Shown here: piece after piece, positions 22,001 through 30,472 of the stretch | Layout: each line of letters begins with the position of its first letter | Position numbering within the stretch: position 1 is the first letter of the stretch | NCBI GenBank assembly: GCA_036768485.1 | Contig: JAVLUZ010000172.1 | Location: 264,001-328,000, forward strand | DNA: 64,000 nt | Direction of reading: 5' to 3' | From: Mermis nigrescens | Lineage: Eukaryota; Nematoda; Enoplea; Mermithida; Mermithidae | Program-made: the position numbers and the translations under genes | The notes under the pieces: model-generated | Told to the model about the DNA's origin: nothing | Databases searched by the model: none | What the model saw: only the letters and a program-made list of their open reading frames with translations

Positions 22001-24737
22001 TGCAACATAGCATTGACGACCGTGCTTTTTCCATTGCTAGTTCTGAAAGACGTACATACGTATTTCATACTGATTGATAGGGCGAAGCTGGCTTTCTGAA
22101 TTGGGGAGACGAAAATTTCAAAGTCGAATACTCGTAGATAAGCAAAAATAATGGTGCTTTTCAACTTTTCACAGCGAGATTTAAGCACTGAAATTTTTAA
22201 ACGAATTTAACCTTATTTGAATTATATAAAAAATGTGCAGTATGTAAATAAATAGGCGCGAAGCGCCTGAAAATTCTAGACGTATTAGTTCAAAAGTGTG
22301 CTAAAATCTATTCAAATGGTGTTTCATTTAAGCTATGAGAATTTTCCATTTTTGCCTTTAGGGAGGGACCCTTGTAAAAAATGCTCGTACTTCCAAAATT
22401 TCAAGGGGACTAGTCCCACAATCCACCCTCCCCCACCGCTACGCCACTGCTGATTAAAGGTCCGCAACCTAACTTTTATTTTGGATGGGTCCAAAATTTG
22501 GAAGTTAGATTTTCCTGGCTCTGAGCTCAGTCCGGAAAATAATTCACAGCTCTATATATTTGTTTATTTAGTTAGGTAACAATGCAATTTTGGAGATTTC
22601 CAATACTTTTATTGCCTATATGATTACCTATATGGAAAAATAGCCTGAAAACCCCATTCATTCACAGTTGCTGATTATTTCAAGCACCTTTGCAGAAAAT
22701 TATCGATTTTCATCAATTTTTGGCCCTCATATTGCCGTATTGACCCTCATATTACCGTATTCAATTAAGAGCATATTGAAGCTGTTTTTGGATCTTTGTT
22801 ACCACTAAACCTTCAGTAACATAATGCATTTCATGTGACATTCGGGTAGACAAACTGATTTATTGAGCACTGCTTAAAAATTAAGCATTAGTTCATCAAA
22901 AAAACAGGCACGTCCTAGAATACTTTTCTCATAAGATGCATAAATAAGAATATTTTTTTGTAAGATACCTGAGTGCCTTTTAATTCCAAGAATAAAAAAA
23001 CCAAACAAGAGGCAATTTAGCAGAAGTTTTCGAGTAAAATTTTGAAAGTGATCTTTAGCAGAAGCGGAAGCAAAGTAATATGAAAAAACATGTTAAAAAA
23101 AAAATTAACAAAACGAATCAATTTATTGCATTCGAAAATTTCATAATCCCCGAAAGCTGAAATAGATTTACTACTCGCTGGGTAAAGTGGTCATAAACTT
23201 TACGATTATGAAATTTAAGTTAGACGTCGGTATTCTATAATACAGGACATCAACTCTACCTAAAATAAATCAAAAATAGCAAGGAAGGAGTCAACATTCA
23301 CCTTCAGAAAGAAAGAATAAGTAACCAATGAATATTCCACAAAAAAATGCGAGAAAAATGAATAGGTTTCGATTATATATAAGCAGGATTACATACATCT
23401 TTTACACATGCTGTGCTGTGATTCAATGAGATCGAAAGTTTTAAGTTTACCGTCCAAAAAAGACCACTTTCATCTTGTCCCGGGCCAAAACTGATTTTAT
23501 TGCCTTAATCGATTCGTTATATTTGCCTATTTCATCAATGATATTCGATTCATTCTCCAATGCGTTTTCGACCGGGATAGCTTAAGAATGCAAAAATAAG
23601 GAGTAGATTTACATAAAGCATATAATCATCAAACAATTATGTAACGGCGTACCATTCAGAAAAGATATTGTTTCTGATATATAATTTTCGATGCTTTGGA
23701 AAGTTTCGTTGATTTTGCATTTGGCTTCGACGAATTTGTGCAGAGGCGTTGATGACGAGCATTGACGGTGAATATCACTAGATTTATTTACAGCTGTAAT
23801 AATGAATAAATCTAGTGTGGCATGTGCTGCGCACACACGCAACATAACTAGATATACGTATACAATATGTAGCTCATATTCATTATTTTTAAAATATAGT
23901 TATCTCACAATTTAAAAAAGCAGACTAAAATATAAAAAAATGATTTATCAATATCTTAGCGCAACAAAGTTTAGAAAACATAATTTTGTTCCAAAATCAT
24001 ATCTGCTGAAAATGAGTATCTCTTTTAACAAAAATCATTTTAGGTAGATAGGTACACTATTCTGCAATTAAAAATGAGATAGTTAGTTGACACTTTAATG
24101 AACTCAATTCAATAATTAGTGATCTGGAATTGTATGACATAATGAATAATTAACTGAATCCGGCTTCTCACATGACACTTTGGACATATATAGTCATACA
24201 TGCAACGGCTCAAAATTTTGGTTAAGGGTCCCTGGCGATTTACGGGAGGTGGGGGAAAGGGGGGAGTAAATGTCTCAAATTTTTGACCAAAAACTGCCAA
24301 AAACATCTAAAATAGCCAAAAATTGCAAGTATTTGCCAAAGGTGGGAGGAGGGGATCAAAAAATTTCTGACTTAAGGTGACTTACAACTTTAGGTGGGGT
24401 ACATTTGCACGTAGGCCACATTTTATCCACACTTTTCCAGAATATCACGATTATAGAAATAAAGTCTATAGGTCCAATTTCCTAGTCAAAAAAAGAAAAG
24501 AAAAGAGAGTCGAAATTGATAAAAATAATGCAAGCGAAATGGTGAAAAAGATTTCATAACTTGAGGTGACCAAACATCCGCAGTCAACCCGAAAATATAA
24601 CTTGTGTAAAACCTATCGTTCATCTGATAAGCTGCCAATATATGAACATAAAATGACCTTGATGCGAACAACTTACCAGGAGCACGATGCACAGGTGAAG
24701 ACTGGTCGCGAGAATCTCTAATAAGCGAGCCGGACAT
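284..24737 (-). CDS. Marf: Mitofusin (outer mitochondrial membrane fusion GTPase), 17 exons, last exon off window
   Basis: Mitofusins are membrane-anchored dynamin-like GTPases that tether and fuse mitochondrial outer membranes. Exons read on the minus strand: 24677-24737, 23653-23793, 23451-23580, 21880-22042, 20391-20512, 19774-19882, 18765-18872, 17035-17188, 15930-15997, 12623-12744, 12111-12237, 9474-9578, 8625-8727, 6759-7018, 5520-5669, 2237-2433, 284-418. All introns have GT-AG ends and every phase agrees, giving about 751 residues against about 757 in human MFN2. G motifs are visible: G1 [11 protein letters not shown] across the exon 3/4 junction, G2 GIGHTT, G3 DSPG, G4 NNRWDAS. The start ATG at 24735-24737 was chosen because exon 1 ([11 protein letters not shown]...) ends on a GTAAGT donor whose phase completes the Ala codon of exon 2. 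Exon 17 either ends at the GTGAGC donor (preferred, since the HR2 coil would otherwise be short) or stops at the overlapping TGA at 280-282. Confidence 0.94.
1292..1655 (+). mobile_element. Family-3 MITE with 8-bp TSD
   Basis: Flanks ATAGCGAC (1284-1291) and ATAGCGAT (1656-1663) form an 8-bp target duplication with one mismatch. The ends are CAGACATG and GTACATGTATG. Inside is the GGCACTTCGCGCC hairpin shared with other families. It lies in the mitofusin intron between exons 16 and 17. Confidence 0.75.
1938..2168 (+). mobile_element. Family-2 MITE with perfect 8-bp TSD
   Basis: The target duplication ATCATGAC is perfect at 1930-1937 and 2169-2176. The short element has a C-rich/G-rich interior typical of family 2 (GGTGGTATG, ATCCATTGGCATCAAAAAAT). 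It has no coding potential and lies close to mitofusin exon 16. Confidence 0.85.
3772..4143 (+). mobile_element. CAGGGGCG-type MITE with perfect 8-bp TSD
   Basis: Terminal inverted repeats are CATGGGCGTAGGCAGG on the left and, reverse-complemented, CAGGGGCGTAGGCAGG on the right. The target duplication TACGTATG at 3764-3771 and 4144-4151 is perfect. No ORF is supported. Confidence 0.85.
4185..4375. repeat. Degenerate (GGTT/GGCT)n simple repeat
   Basis: About 190 bases made almost entirely of TTGG-type tetranucleotides with CTGG, CCGG and TAGT variants. Apparent W-L-V-G peptides in two frames are products of the repeat, not a gene. Confidence 0.9.
5156..5403 (+). mobile_element. Family-2 MITE
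   Basis: It starts CATAGGTGGGCGG and ends GCCCAGGTATG. Flanks GTCAAAAG and GTCGAAAA match at 6 of 8 positions. It lies 116 bases downstream of mitofusin exon 15 on the gene's strand. Confidence 0.75.
5785..6229 (+). mobile_element. Family-1 hAT-like MITE
   Basis: It starts CAGTG and ends CCGTG. Flanking octamers ATTCTACC (5777-5784) and ATTCTAGC (6230-6237) match at 7 of 8. It carries the two GCGC-GAA-GCGC hairpins and a copy of the TTTGTACATGTACAA arm. It lies in the mitofusin intron between exons 14 and 15. Confidence 0.85.
7054..8094. mobile_element. pogo/Tigger-type non-autonomous element
   Basis: The ends are CAGTCGAACTCGGATATAAG and, reverse-complemented, CAGTCGAAGTCGGTTACGAG, flanked by TA on both sides (7052-7053, 8095-8096). 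CAGTCGAA ends with a TA duplication are typical of pogo/Tigger elements. It contains an internal repeat: the GTCTTATA-CCGAGTGTGTCTTG module occurs near 7100 and again near 7550, with further copies near both ends. No transposase is recognised. The left end lies about 35 bases from the acceptor of mitofusin exon 14. Confidence 0.75.
8160..8933. repeat. Truncated family-3 and family-4 repeat pieces around mitofusin exon 13
   Basis: 8160-8400 and 8755-8930 match the family-3 interior (ATCTATCTAGAACG, TTTTGAGCAAATAG). 8398-8600 is a G/C-tract element of the sort also seen at 40145 and 60265. Mitofusin exon 13 (8625-8727) sits between them. Borders are approximate because no clean target duplication was found. 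Confidence 0.5.
8625..15997 (-). CDS. Marf: Mitofusin exons 9-13: heptad repeat 1 and middle region
   Basis: Exon 9 reads [20 protein letters not shown] and aligns with [20 protein letters not shown] of vertebrate MFN2. Exon 10 continues with [14 protein letters not shown], the start of heptad repeat 1. Exon 11 (about 42 residues) is a charged helical segment. Exon 12 contains [19 protein letters not shown], matching the MAEEIRRLSVLVDDY region. Exon 13 begins ELINHIGG. The distance between the conserved ends of exons 10 and 12 equals that in human MFN2 within one residue, so no exon is missing here. A superficially similar stretch near 9731-9788 was therefore not used. Introns are long and hold several transposon copies. 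Confidence 0.9.
8934..9326 (+). mobile_element. Family-1 hAT-like MITE
   Basis: It runs from CAGTG to CCGTG with the standard family-1 interior, somewhat shortened. The flanking octamers CCCACAGA and CACCCAGG match at only 5 of 8, which suggests an older copy. It is inserted directly against a truncated family-3 copy. Confidence 0.75.
9865..10128 (+). mobile_element. Family-2 MITE with perfect 8-bp TSD
   Basis: CATAGGTGGGTGGC...CTCAGGTATG is flanked by TGCTGCAG at 9857-9864 and 10129-10136. It is one of the best preserved insertions in the window. Confidence 0.87.
10787..10820. repeat. Perfect 16-bp-arm palindrome
   Basis: TTTCGTTGCTGCCCAT is followed after 2 nt by its exact reverse complement. 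It marks the left side of a degenerate element running to about 10936, whose other end reads GCCCATGTGTG. Confidence 0.85.
11488..12092 (+). mobile_element. CAGGCCCG-type MITE (family 5)
   Basis: The ends are CAGGCCCGTATCCAGG and, reverse-complemented, CAGGCCCGTATTCCGG. The interior is shared with the copy at 54713-55320 (ATATCTCGAGAACCATTAGGAGAT). No good target duplication is visible, so this is an older copy. Its right end lies 19 bases from mitofusin exon 11. Confidence 0.75.
14362..15047 (-). pseudogene. hAT transposase C-terminal (dimerisation) region, interrupted by a MITE
   Basis: The right-hand part reads [16 protein letters not shown], then [12 protein letters not shown]. After the MITE insertion the left part continues [18 protein letters not shown] and ends in TAA. 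Together this follows the hAT C-terminal block (YLSIP-TSVPSER-FS, then ITDRRNRLSPENVEKLLFL), the dimerisation domain of hAT transposases. A family-1 element (14490-14936) splits it exactly between the RN and RL positions and duplicated an octamer. The N-terminal and catalytic parts were not found nearby, so this is a fragment. It lies in the mitofusin intron between exons 9 and 10, on the same strand. Confidence 0.75.
14490..14936 (+). mobile_element. Family-1 hAT-like MITE inside a hAT transposase remnant
   Basis: The ends CAGTGTTTTTTTGTAC and GTAT..AAAAAAACACTG-type are the closest here to a perfect inverted repeat. Flanks ATTCCGGG (14482-14489) and ATTCCGTG (14937-14944) match at 7 of 8. 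Confidence 0.88.
15510..15605. repeat. GC-rich CCCCGGTCGGGG low-complexity remnant
   Basis: A short island of CCCCGACTC, CCCCCGGTCGGGG and GGCCGGGG stands out in AT-rich intron. It resembles the hypervariable ends of the 59604-63107 element but has no inverted ends of its own. Confidence 0.45.
16481..16883 (+). mobile_element. Family-3 MITE with 8-bp TSD
   Basis: Octamers GTTATAAC (16473-16480) and GTAATAAC (16884-16891) differ at one base. The interior contains TTTTCGGCGCTTCGCGCC. It ends CTGTACACGTATG. Confidence 0.82.
17035..24737 (-). CDS. Marf: Mitofusin exons 1-8: N-terminus and GTPase domain
   Basis: Exon 2 carries the N-terminal helix ([15 protein letters not shown]), matching the mitofusin SPL-HFV-AKKKIN signature. 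Exon 3 ends [12 protein letters not shown] and exon 4 starts [13 protein letters not shown], so the P-loop is split by an intron of about 1.4 kb. Exon 4 continues with [19 protein letters not shown]. Exon 5 contains [21 protein letters not shown], and exon 6 supplies [18 protein letters not shown]. Exon 7 has the G4 region [19 protein letters not shown]. Exon 8 holds [11 protein letters not shown], equivalent to the family's FFVSAKE motif. All residues expected for nucleotide binding are present, so the domain looks catalytically competent. Confidence 0.94.
17278..17721 (-). mobile_element. Family-1 hAT-like MITE
   Basis: Octamers TTGAGGAC (17270-17277) and TTCAGGAC (17722-17729) flank it with one mismatch. 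It carries two GCGCTTCGCGC hairpins and palindromic TTTGTACATGTACAAA arms near both ends. It lies in the mitofusin intron between exons 7 and 8. Confidence 0.9.
18582..18750 (+). mobile_element. CAGGCACG-type MITE with perfect 8-bp TSD, abutting a splice donor
   Basis: The ends are CAGGCACGTAGCTGG and, reverse-complemented, GAGGCACGCATCTCTG. AAAACAAT is duplicated perfectly at 18574-18581 and 18751-18758. The right target copy begins directly after the GTCAGT donor (18759-18764) of mitofusin exon 7. Confidence 0.88.
18950..19135. repeat. Family-4 G/C-tract repeat, borders uncertain
   Basis: It resembles the pieces at 8398, 24200, 40145, 58155 and 60265: CCCCC-tracts, AAATTTTTGACCAC and TTTTGGCC blocks. 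No target duplication was found. Confidence 0.5.
20971..21524 (+). mobile_element. CAGAGGCG-type MITE (family 5 relative)
   Basis: The ends are CAGAGGCGTAACCGGG and, reverse-complemented, CATGAGCGTAACCAGATG. Octamers GTTGGTCT and TTTGGTCC match at 6 of 8. Two GCGCGA-GCGC hairpins lie inside. Confidence 0.72.
22080..22452 (+). mobile_element. CAGTGGCG-type MITE, degenerate
   Basis: The left end reads GATAGGGCGAAGCTGG and the right end GCTACGCCACTG. The interior contains AGGCGCGAAGCGCCTG. The shared CTGATT at both flanks is only partial. It begins about 40 bases upstream of the acceptor of mitofusin exon 4. Confidence 0.6.
24180..24380 (-). repeat. Family-4 repeat copy
   Basis: The block GCAACGGCTCAAAATTTTGG...CCAAAAACTGCCAAAAAC has G-tract and C-tract halves like the copies at 58155 and 60265. 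Borders were not fixed. It lies in the first coding intron of the mitofusin gene. Confidence 0.5.
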
Positions 24738-24900
24738 ATTAAAACCTAGAATTCTGAGAAACGGAGTTATATATGCACATACCTGCCCATCAGCTGATTC
24801 GCCAGATATATAAATGAAAGAGGAAAAGCACTGCATACGTCATTGTTTCTACAATTTGCATAGTACATACTCGTATGTAAGTCTATTTCACAGTGTGCAC

Positions 24901-25156
24901 CACACCTGGGCGTGGGGGTTTGGGGGGGTATGCACCCCCAGAAACCAAAATACCCCCCAGAAATCAAAATACCCTCCAGAATTCAATTTTTGAAAATTTT
25001 TTTCCGTTTTTTTCGCAATTTTTTGATGCTAATGGATAGTGCTTGATGAGAAACATCGAAAAATGGTGTTTTTATCGCCATACCACCATTTTTAGGGCCA
25101 TTTTTCGACCTTCAAAAAATCTTGCACCCCCAGAATTTTCTTGCTGTCCACGTATG
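24901..25156 (-). mobile_element. Family-2 MITE with perfect 8-bp TSD, upstream of mitofusin
   Basis: GTGTGCAC is duplicated exactly at 24893-24900 and 25157-25164. The element starts CACACCTGGGCG and ends GTCCACGTATG. It lies about 160 bases upstream of the mitofusin start codon, so it may fall in the 5' UTR or promoter. Confidence 0.88.
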
Positions 25157-26089
25157 GTGTGCACGCATAGTAATCCATTACTAAATTATAAGTTAAGACT
25201 AATCGTCATTGAAAAATTTAATCGTAAAACTAGATCCGCTGAGTCTTAATCATACATATAACAAGGGATAGGGGATCCCCCATCCAAACTTGCTCGTCCG
25301 TCATCCCCCAAAAGCCAGAAAAACTTTGACCACCTGATTTTTAGGAAATAAATTTCTGTCCCTTCATGCGGATAATAACATTAACCAAGTTTGTAATTAA
25401 GATGAAAACAATATTCAATCGTCTTTCGAAAATTCGTTGAAATTTTAGTATAGATGAATTAGCAATACTCGTACTGCAACGAACTGAAGCATTTCGACAG
25501 ACTTGAACTGTATTTAATCTCAACATTGGATAAGCTTCTTTTCAAGAAATCAAGGCATGTGATGAAAATCAGCCCCTAAACTTCTGCATAATTCATTCCC
25601 ATTAGAAGCGATTGCAAAAAAATTAATAGAAAATTATATTTGGAATCAAAGGTGCATAACTACCGCAGTTGTCAAGTTAAGGATATTATTTTTTTAGTTT
25701 TTTCAATACTCAATTTAATAAATTTCAACCTCGATTTCACTTTGACCAACGAAATCCTCTATTCAACTTTTAGCAGTTAAAACACGAAAGCAGTACAATA
25801 TGGCTTTGGACTTGAAGCAAATGGTCAGCAGGGTAGCCAAAAAAGGGGTAAAAAACAGGATTTTTGCTGGCTACAATATATTACGTCTTTGGGCATATCA
25901 AGTCCAGTGGCGGATAAAATCATTGCAAATTACATATCCATTCTTCACCTCGACAACTATTTTGGGCAATTGGGGGGAGGAGGTTCCCCCGCCCACTTAA
26001 ATCAACCCCTCACCAAGTCTAAATCGCTTAAAAATGCTTTAAGCCTTAACCACTCGACAGTACCTAACTTTTTGGCCCTTCAGCAAGAA
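25157..26089. other. Unassigned stretch with a truncated repeat end
   Basis: A short family-4-like piece lies near 25260-25350, and an isolated CAGTGGCGGATAAAATC end lies near 25911. Minus-strand frames at 25341-25526 have no family resemblance or convincing splice context. No gene is called. Confidence 0.4.
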
Positions 26090-26721
26090 CAGGGGCGGAT
26101 TTAAGGGGAGGTCGGAAATGGGGAGGTCGAAATGGGGAGGTCGGGAGGGCGGCCGCCCCCATCGGCCAAAAATATTTGGCGAGATAAAGAATGGATATGC
26201 AATTTGCAATGATTTTTGGCCGTCAGTAACCATAATCTCTCACATTTTTCCGAACACCTATTAATAACATTTATTTACTTTCTTGGCCTGGAAGCCATTT
26301 TCTCTTTATGTAGGTTTCAGAACAATTTTAACAGCAGAAAGAGCTATTTTTGCATAGTTTTCTTCTATTTTCAATTAAAAATTTCGAAGTCTCGTATCAA
26401 ACGCTAAAAATACAGGAAATCAAGCAGTAAATCATGCTTCTAGACGTCTATCCGCCTCAATTTCACAAATTTTTAGGCGCTTCGCGCCAGATTTTTGTTC
26501 AAGTCAAAGAAATTTAATGATTTTTTTCGCACAAAATTGTCCAAAATTTTAAAATTAAAAAAAAAACATTGCGTCGAGTAATTTTATGTAAAAGTATTCA
26601 ATGTAAAACACCGAAAAAACGCTATTTCGCGCTTTAAGGGCAAATTTTTGGACCTATTCTTGATTGTTTTCGGATAAGTTGGGATACCCACCCCCTTACG
26701 AAAATCCTAGATCCGCCACTG
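26090..26721 (+). mobile_element. CAGGGGCGGAT-type MITE with 8-bp TSD
   Basis: Octamers AGCAAGAA (26082-26089) and AGCGAGAA (26722-26729) differ at one base. The ends are CAGGGGCGGATTTAAG and, reverse-complemented, CAGTGGCGGATCTAGG. The interior has a GGCGCTTCGCGCC hairpin. Confidence 0.8.
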
Positions 26722-26937
26722 AGCGAGAAGTGTACTTCTCTCAACCTCCCAATGTGCAGTTATCGCCAAAAGGAATTTTCAAAGCGCTTTGCATGTATAT
26801 GCAATATACGCGAGTTATCGTCATTGATGCAAATGATTTGAATATTTTATTAAGAAGAAAAACAAATTTAACGAAGAAAAGATGTAACGCATTTTTAATA
26901 TATCAGTTTCTTGCAACGCCTTCAGCTCCAAATTATT

Positions 26938-27060
26938 GACACTACGTAGCGATAATTTCTTGGTTCCCATTACCAATATACAGCGATATGCAGCACAAAC
27001 GTTGAACGACAAATGATTAAAATGAGGACAATGAAGTGATATCTCGTTCAAATCTGGAAA
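26938..27060 (-). CDS. Possible exon of an unidentified gene
   Basis: After a TTTTTTCCAG acceptor the minus strand reads LNEISLHCPHFNHLSFN..., which loosely resembles a leucine-rich repeat unit. A GTAATG donor is available about 85 bases further on. No neighbouring exon could be joined with a consistent phase, so this is a weak call that could be chance. Confidence 0.2.
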
Positions 27061-28530
27061 AAATGCTTGATTAAGGAAGAACTAGTCTGTTTCATATAAC
27101 TCCGTGCATGAATTTTAAAAATTCTTATCGACTGTAGGCCGACAGATTACGATAATTATATATAAGATAAATGCAATAATCGCAATCTGTCAGCTTGTCG
27201 GTTATAAGCTCACGCACGACCTTATGTAGAAAACTATACACATTCATTGGGAAGAATAAATTAATAAATATGAGATGAGATTTAGCAAAAATAATAAAGG
27301 AAAAAACTTGCAAGTTAGAAAAGAAGTATGTAATGGTGTAGTGATAAAGATTTCATATAACTCAAGCTCTTTTGCCATATATCTGCATGATATCGTCCAT
27401 TGACAAAGCAGGTCAATTAGAGAGGGAGGAAATATGTTCAAGAATCAGCAGCAATACTACGTACAATAATGCAAAAGCCCAAGGCTGCTAAGTCAAATTT
27501 CATTTCTATATTTTTAATGCTGATCAAAACGTACGATGTATGCACCTATATCAATGACGTGCTATCGCCGTATATTGCAAAAGATAAAAAGTGTCGAACA
27601 GTGAATACCCGACCAACGCCAAAATAAGTCATTGAGGCTTAAGCCGAAGTTATTCAACACTTATTGAATTTTACACGGCTGTTAATAACCCTGAAAAGAT
27701 TGGTTGCAGCATAGGTCATGGTCGACTGCAATCAGCTGTCAGCTTGAATAGATATTCACTCAGTCACTTATAGTGGTTATTCGTCTAGTTCCAAAAGTGG
27801 CTATCTCGCCTCCTTCAAGTCACTCTCGAATATGACCCCAATAGTAGTTGTAATATTTTTCAATTTTCACCACCTCAAACAATACTTAGTTAAAAAATGA
27901 TTATACGCTAAATTTTCCGCGCCATTCCTGCCTTGCCATCCCTTTTTCGTACTTCCAAAAATACTGACCAAATGTACATATCCAGTCCAAATTTTGGCTT
28001 AAATATCCCAAATAAACCGGACCCTAAAACCCGAAACATACTTCACGCGGCGCGGCGAACGGCGCGAATTCGCCGCAGCGGTCGCCGCGCCGAATTCGCG
28101 CTGACCCTTGGCATACTTCCTGGCGCCGCGCGGCGAGACGCGAAGTTTGCCGCGCCGCATTTCAAGGCATACTTTAAGCAGCACAAGGCATATTTCAAGC
28201 GGCCGCCGCGCCGTAACCAAATTCGCTAAAGTTCAATTTTTTTGCCGCTTTTCATGGCATACTTCAACGCGCGGCGAGAAGCGAAAAATGTCTATTTTTA
28301 GCATTTTTCCGCCGCGTCGCATAAGTCCAAATGTTTGGACTATCCTCGCGAATGCTAATGAGGTTCGCCGGTATCGATCTGGTCTGAATCTATAATGAAA
28401 TACGTATCTACGTGAGCGCAAACTATCTTCGTCGATTTTGAAATGTCATAGAAGTACGTATGTTGCAGTACTGGATTCCTACGTTTTTGATCGGACTTTC
28501 TCCAATTTCTTGTGTAGCTTTTGATTATTG

Positions 28531-28618
28531 CGCACATACCTGTCTTTTGAATAAATAGTGTTAAAAAATTCATGCATGATGCAAGACGTTCAGTCATTGA
28601 TTCTGGAAGTTTTGTCAT
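28531..28618 (-). CDS. Possible short coding exon, element-encoded
   Basis: It begins ATG (MTKLPESMTERLASCMN...) and ends at an AAGACAG|GTATGT donor. It lies between the CpG-rich ends of the Harbinger-like element and is therefore probably element-encoded. No family recognised. Confidence 0.25.
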
Positions 28619-28656
28619 TTCTTGTTAAAGGTGCATGAATCCTGAATGCTTCTGAC

Positions 28657-28896
28657 CATAGGTGGGCGGCTCCAAAGTTCTGGGGGGATGCAATATTTTT
28701 TCAAAGGTCGAAAAATGGCATTTAATTTATTTTCATTTAATTTACTTTCTCCATTTAACAACGTTTCTCATCGAGCACTATCCATTGGCATCAAAAAATT
28801 GCGAAAAAAACAAAAAAATTTCAAAAATTGAATTCTGGGGGAGGGGTATTTTTGGTTTCTCGGGAGGGGGTGCATACCCCCCAACGCCCAGGTATG
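28657..28896 (+). mobile_element. Family-2 MITE with perfect 8-bp TSD, nested in the Harbinger-like element
   Basis: CTTCTGAC is duplicated exactly at 28649-28656 and 28897-28904. The element reads CATAGGTGGGCGG...GCCCAGGTATG, so it inserted after the host element. Confidence 0.9.
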
Positions 28897-28952
28897 CTTC
28901 TGACCACTCGGTTGTGTGATTTTATTTTTGCTGTACGCATTTTTTGCTTAGG

Positions 28953-29053
28953 ATCATGGATTTCGATACAACACTGATCCTGCACTGTGGAACAAGATGG
29001 ATAAAGCAAAAAGAGGTTGCTTGGGAGAAAATAGCCAAAATTGTTGGACAATC
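28953..29053 (+). pseudogene. MADF-like fragment inside the Harbinger-like element
   Basis: Between a TTTTTTGCTTAG acceptor-like site and a CAG|GTACTA donor-like site, the plus strand reads TRWIKQKEVAWEKIAKIVGQ. This resembles the KKEAWEEIA core of MADF/Myb-SANT DNA-binding domains, which Harbinger elements carry as their second protein. Only about 33 residues are visible, and the usual N-terminal half is absent. It could be a remnant or one exon of a longer gene. Confidence 0.4.
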
Positions 29054-29422
29054 AGGTACTATTAAATTATGTAAATTATGCTGATAGAGGTATCAGTGTT
29101 TGCTACATTGTACATGCATGAATGAATTTAAATGAGCTTTCGCCGATTTTAAAAAAATCGATTATGAAAGAAATCAACGCGCTATCATTGCGGCAATTCG
29201 CGCGGAGTATGCCAACATCGAGCGAAGCGGCGAAGGGTCGCCCAGTTGACGCCATTTTTTTCTAGCCGCGCGGCGACCACGCCGCGTGAAGTATGCCCAG
29301 GTGGCGCGAAGCGGCAGAGGAATTTCGCCGCGCTAGTTTCGCGCCAAGACGTCACATTTTTGGGTATACTGCGGCCGCAAACCCCCTTTGCCGCGCGAAT
29401 CGCGTGAAGTATGTTTCGGGCT

Positions 29423-30130
29423 TAATATGAGTATAGTACTTATTGATGATAATGTACTTGTTATGCAAAATGGACCTTGTCTGAAAAGCAATACAAAAGT
29501 CTAGTTTCCTTAAAGCCACATCATACTACACAACCTCAACATGCACCAAATAAAGTTGTAAAGTAACCGACAGCTAATTTAATTAGGGAGCAATTGTTAC
29601 AATCAGTTGCAATCAAAAAGAAACTTAGGGACGTATAATTGAGATGAAAACACGTCAGAAGATTTTAGCTGCGTACATGCTTCTACGGGCCAAATGTTAA
29701 CTTTAGCCTCTCGTACACAAGCTAAATTATGGTGGCCCCAAGTGCAAATAGAGGCCAGTCTGCGATTCAAAATAGTGTGGAGATGAATGACACAGTTTGT
29801 TGTGCTAAGCTTCAATCGCCAGAAAGAGATAAAGGCGTACGATTCGGCTAAAGCGCACTTTTCTAGCGCAATCTTTGCTTTTATATTCAAAGCAGGTCAA
29901 GACAGAGTCCGGCTTCAATAAAGTATTATTAAATCAAAATTAGTGAAAAGACTGAAGTTATCAGGCCGTTTACGTAATATTTGGAGTTTTATAGTTCTTT
30001 TAATAATAGAAACGCTCTAGAAAGACAAAAACAATGAAAACACTTTATTACAGCAAAAATACATTTTTACACAAGCTACTTTGTTTGGCTTATTTAATGT
30101 ACGGATAGATTTCACCACCTGCAATCTCCA
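29423..30130. other. No supported gene
   Basis: AT-rich DNA. A 95-codon minus-strand frame at 29603-29890 has no recognisable domain. No repeat family with clear ends was identified. Confidence 0.4.
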
Positions 30131-30472
30131 ACGATGCAGCTCCCGTGCTTAAACTTAGTTGCTGGGGGGAGGTTGAGAGTTTTCACCCCCCCCCGAGTTC
30201 GTGATTCCTTAAAAATTAGTAGAAAAGAGGCCGTTTTCAGCGTTTTTAGCTATCTATTTGCTCAAAATAAAAAAATTTTCGACGCAAATCAATCGATTTT
30301 TTTGATATTTTTTTCGAAACGTTGTTTTTACGCTCTCGAAAGATAAGACATCGTTAAAAATGCAGGAACATCTATAGCTTTGACGCATATCCACCATTTT
30401 TGAGTCCAATAAAGACACTTTAAAAGTTCACCTCCCACCTGAATTACCATCCTGCGCGTGTCTGATAGTGTG

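Larger units (their letters stand above)
28028..29422. mobile_element. PIF/Harbinger-like element with CpG-rich subterminal regions
   Basis: The ends are AACCCGAAACATACTTCACG and, reverse-complemented, AGCCCGAAACATACTTCACG (22 matching bases apart from the second position). They are flanked by TAA on both sides (28025-28027, 29423-29425). A 3-bp TWA duplication is the Harbinger hallmark. The first and last 200-odd bases are packed with GCGCGGCGA and GCCGCGC motifs, unlike anything else in the window. A family-2 MITE (28657-28896) is inserted in the middle. No DDE transposase was read, so the class assignment rests on ends, TSD and the MADF-like exon. Confidence 0.65.

Noticed and set aside
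25911..26089. Separate MITE starting at CAGTGGCGGATAAAATC
   Set aside because: No matching right end or duplication was found before the next element at 26090, so it was treated as a truncated fragment.
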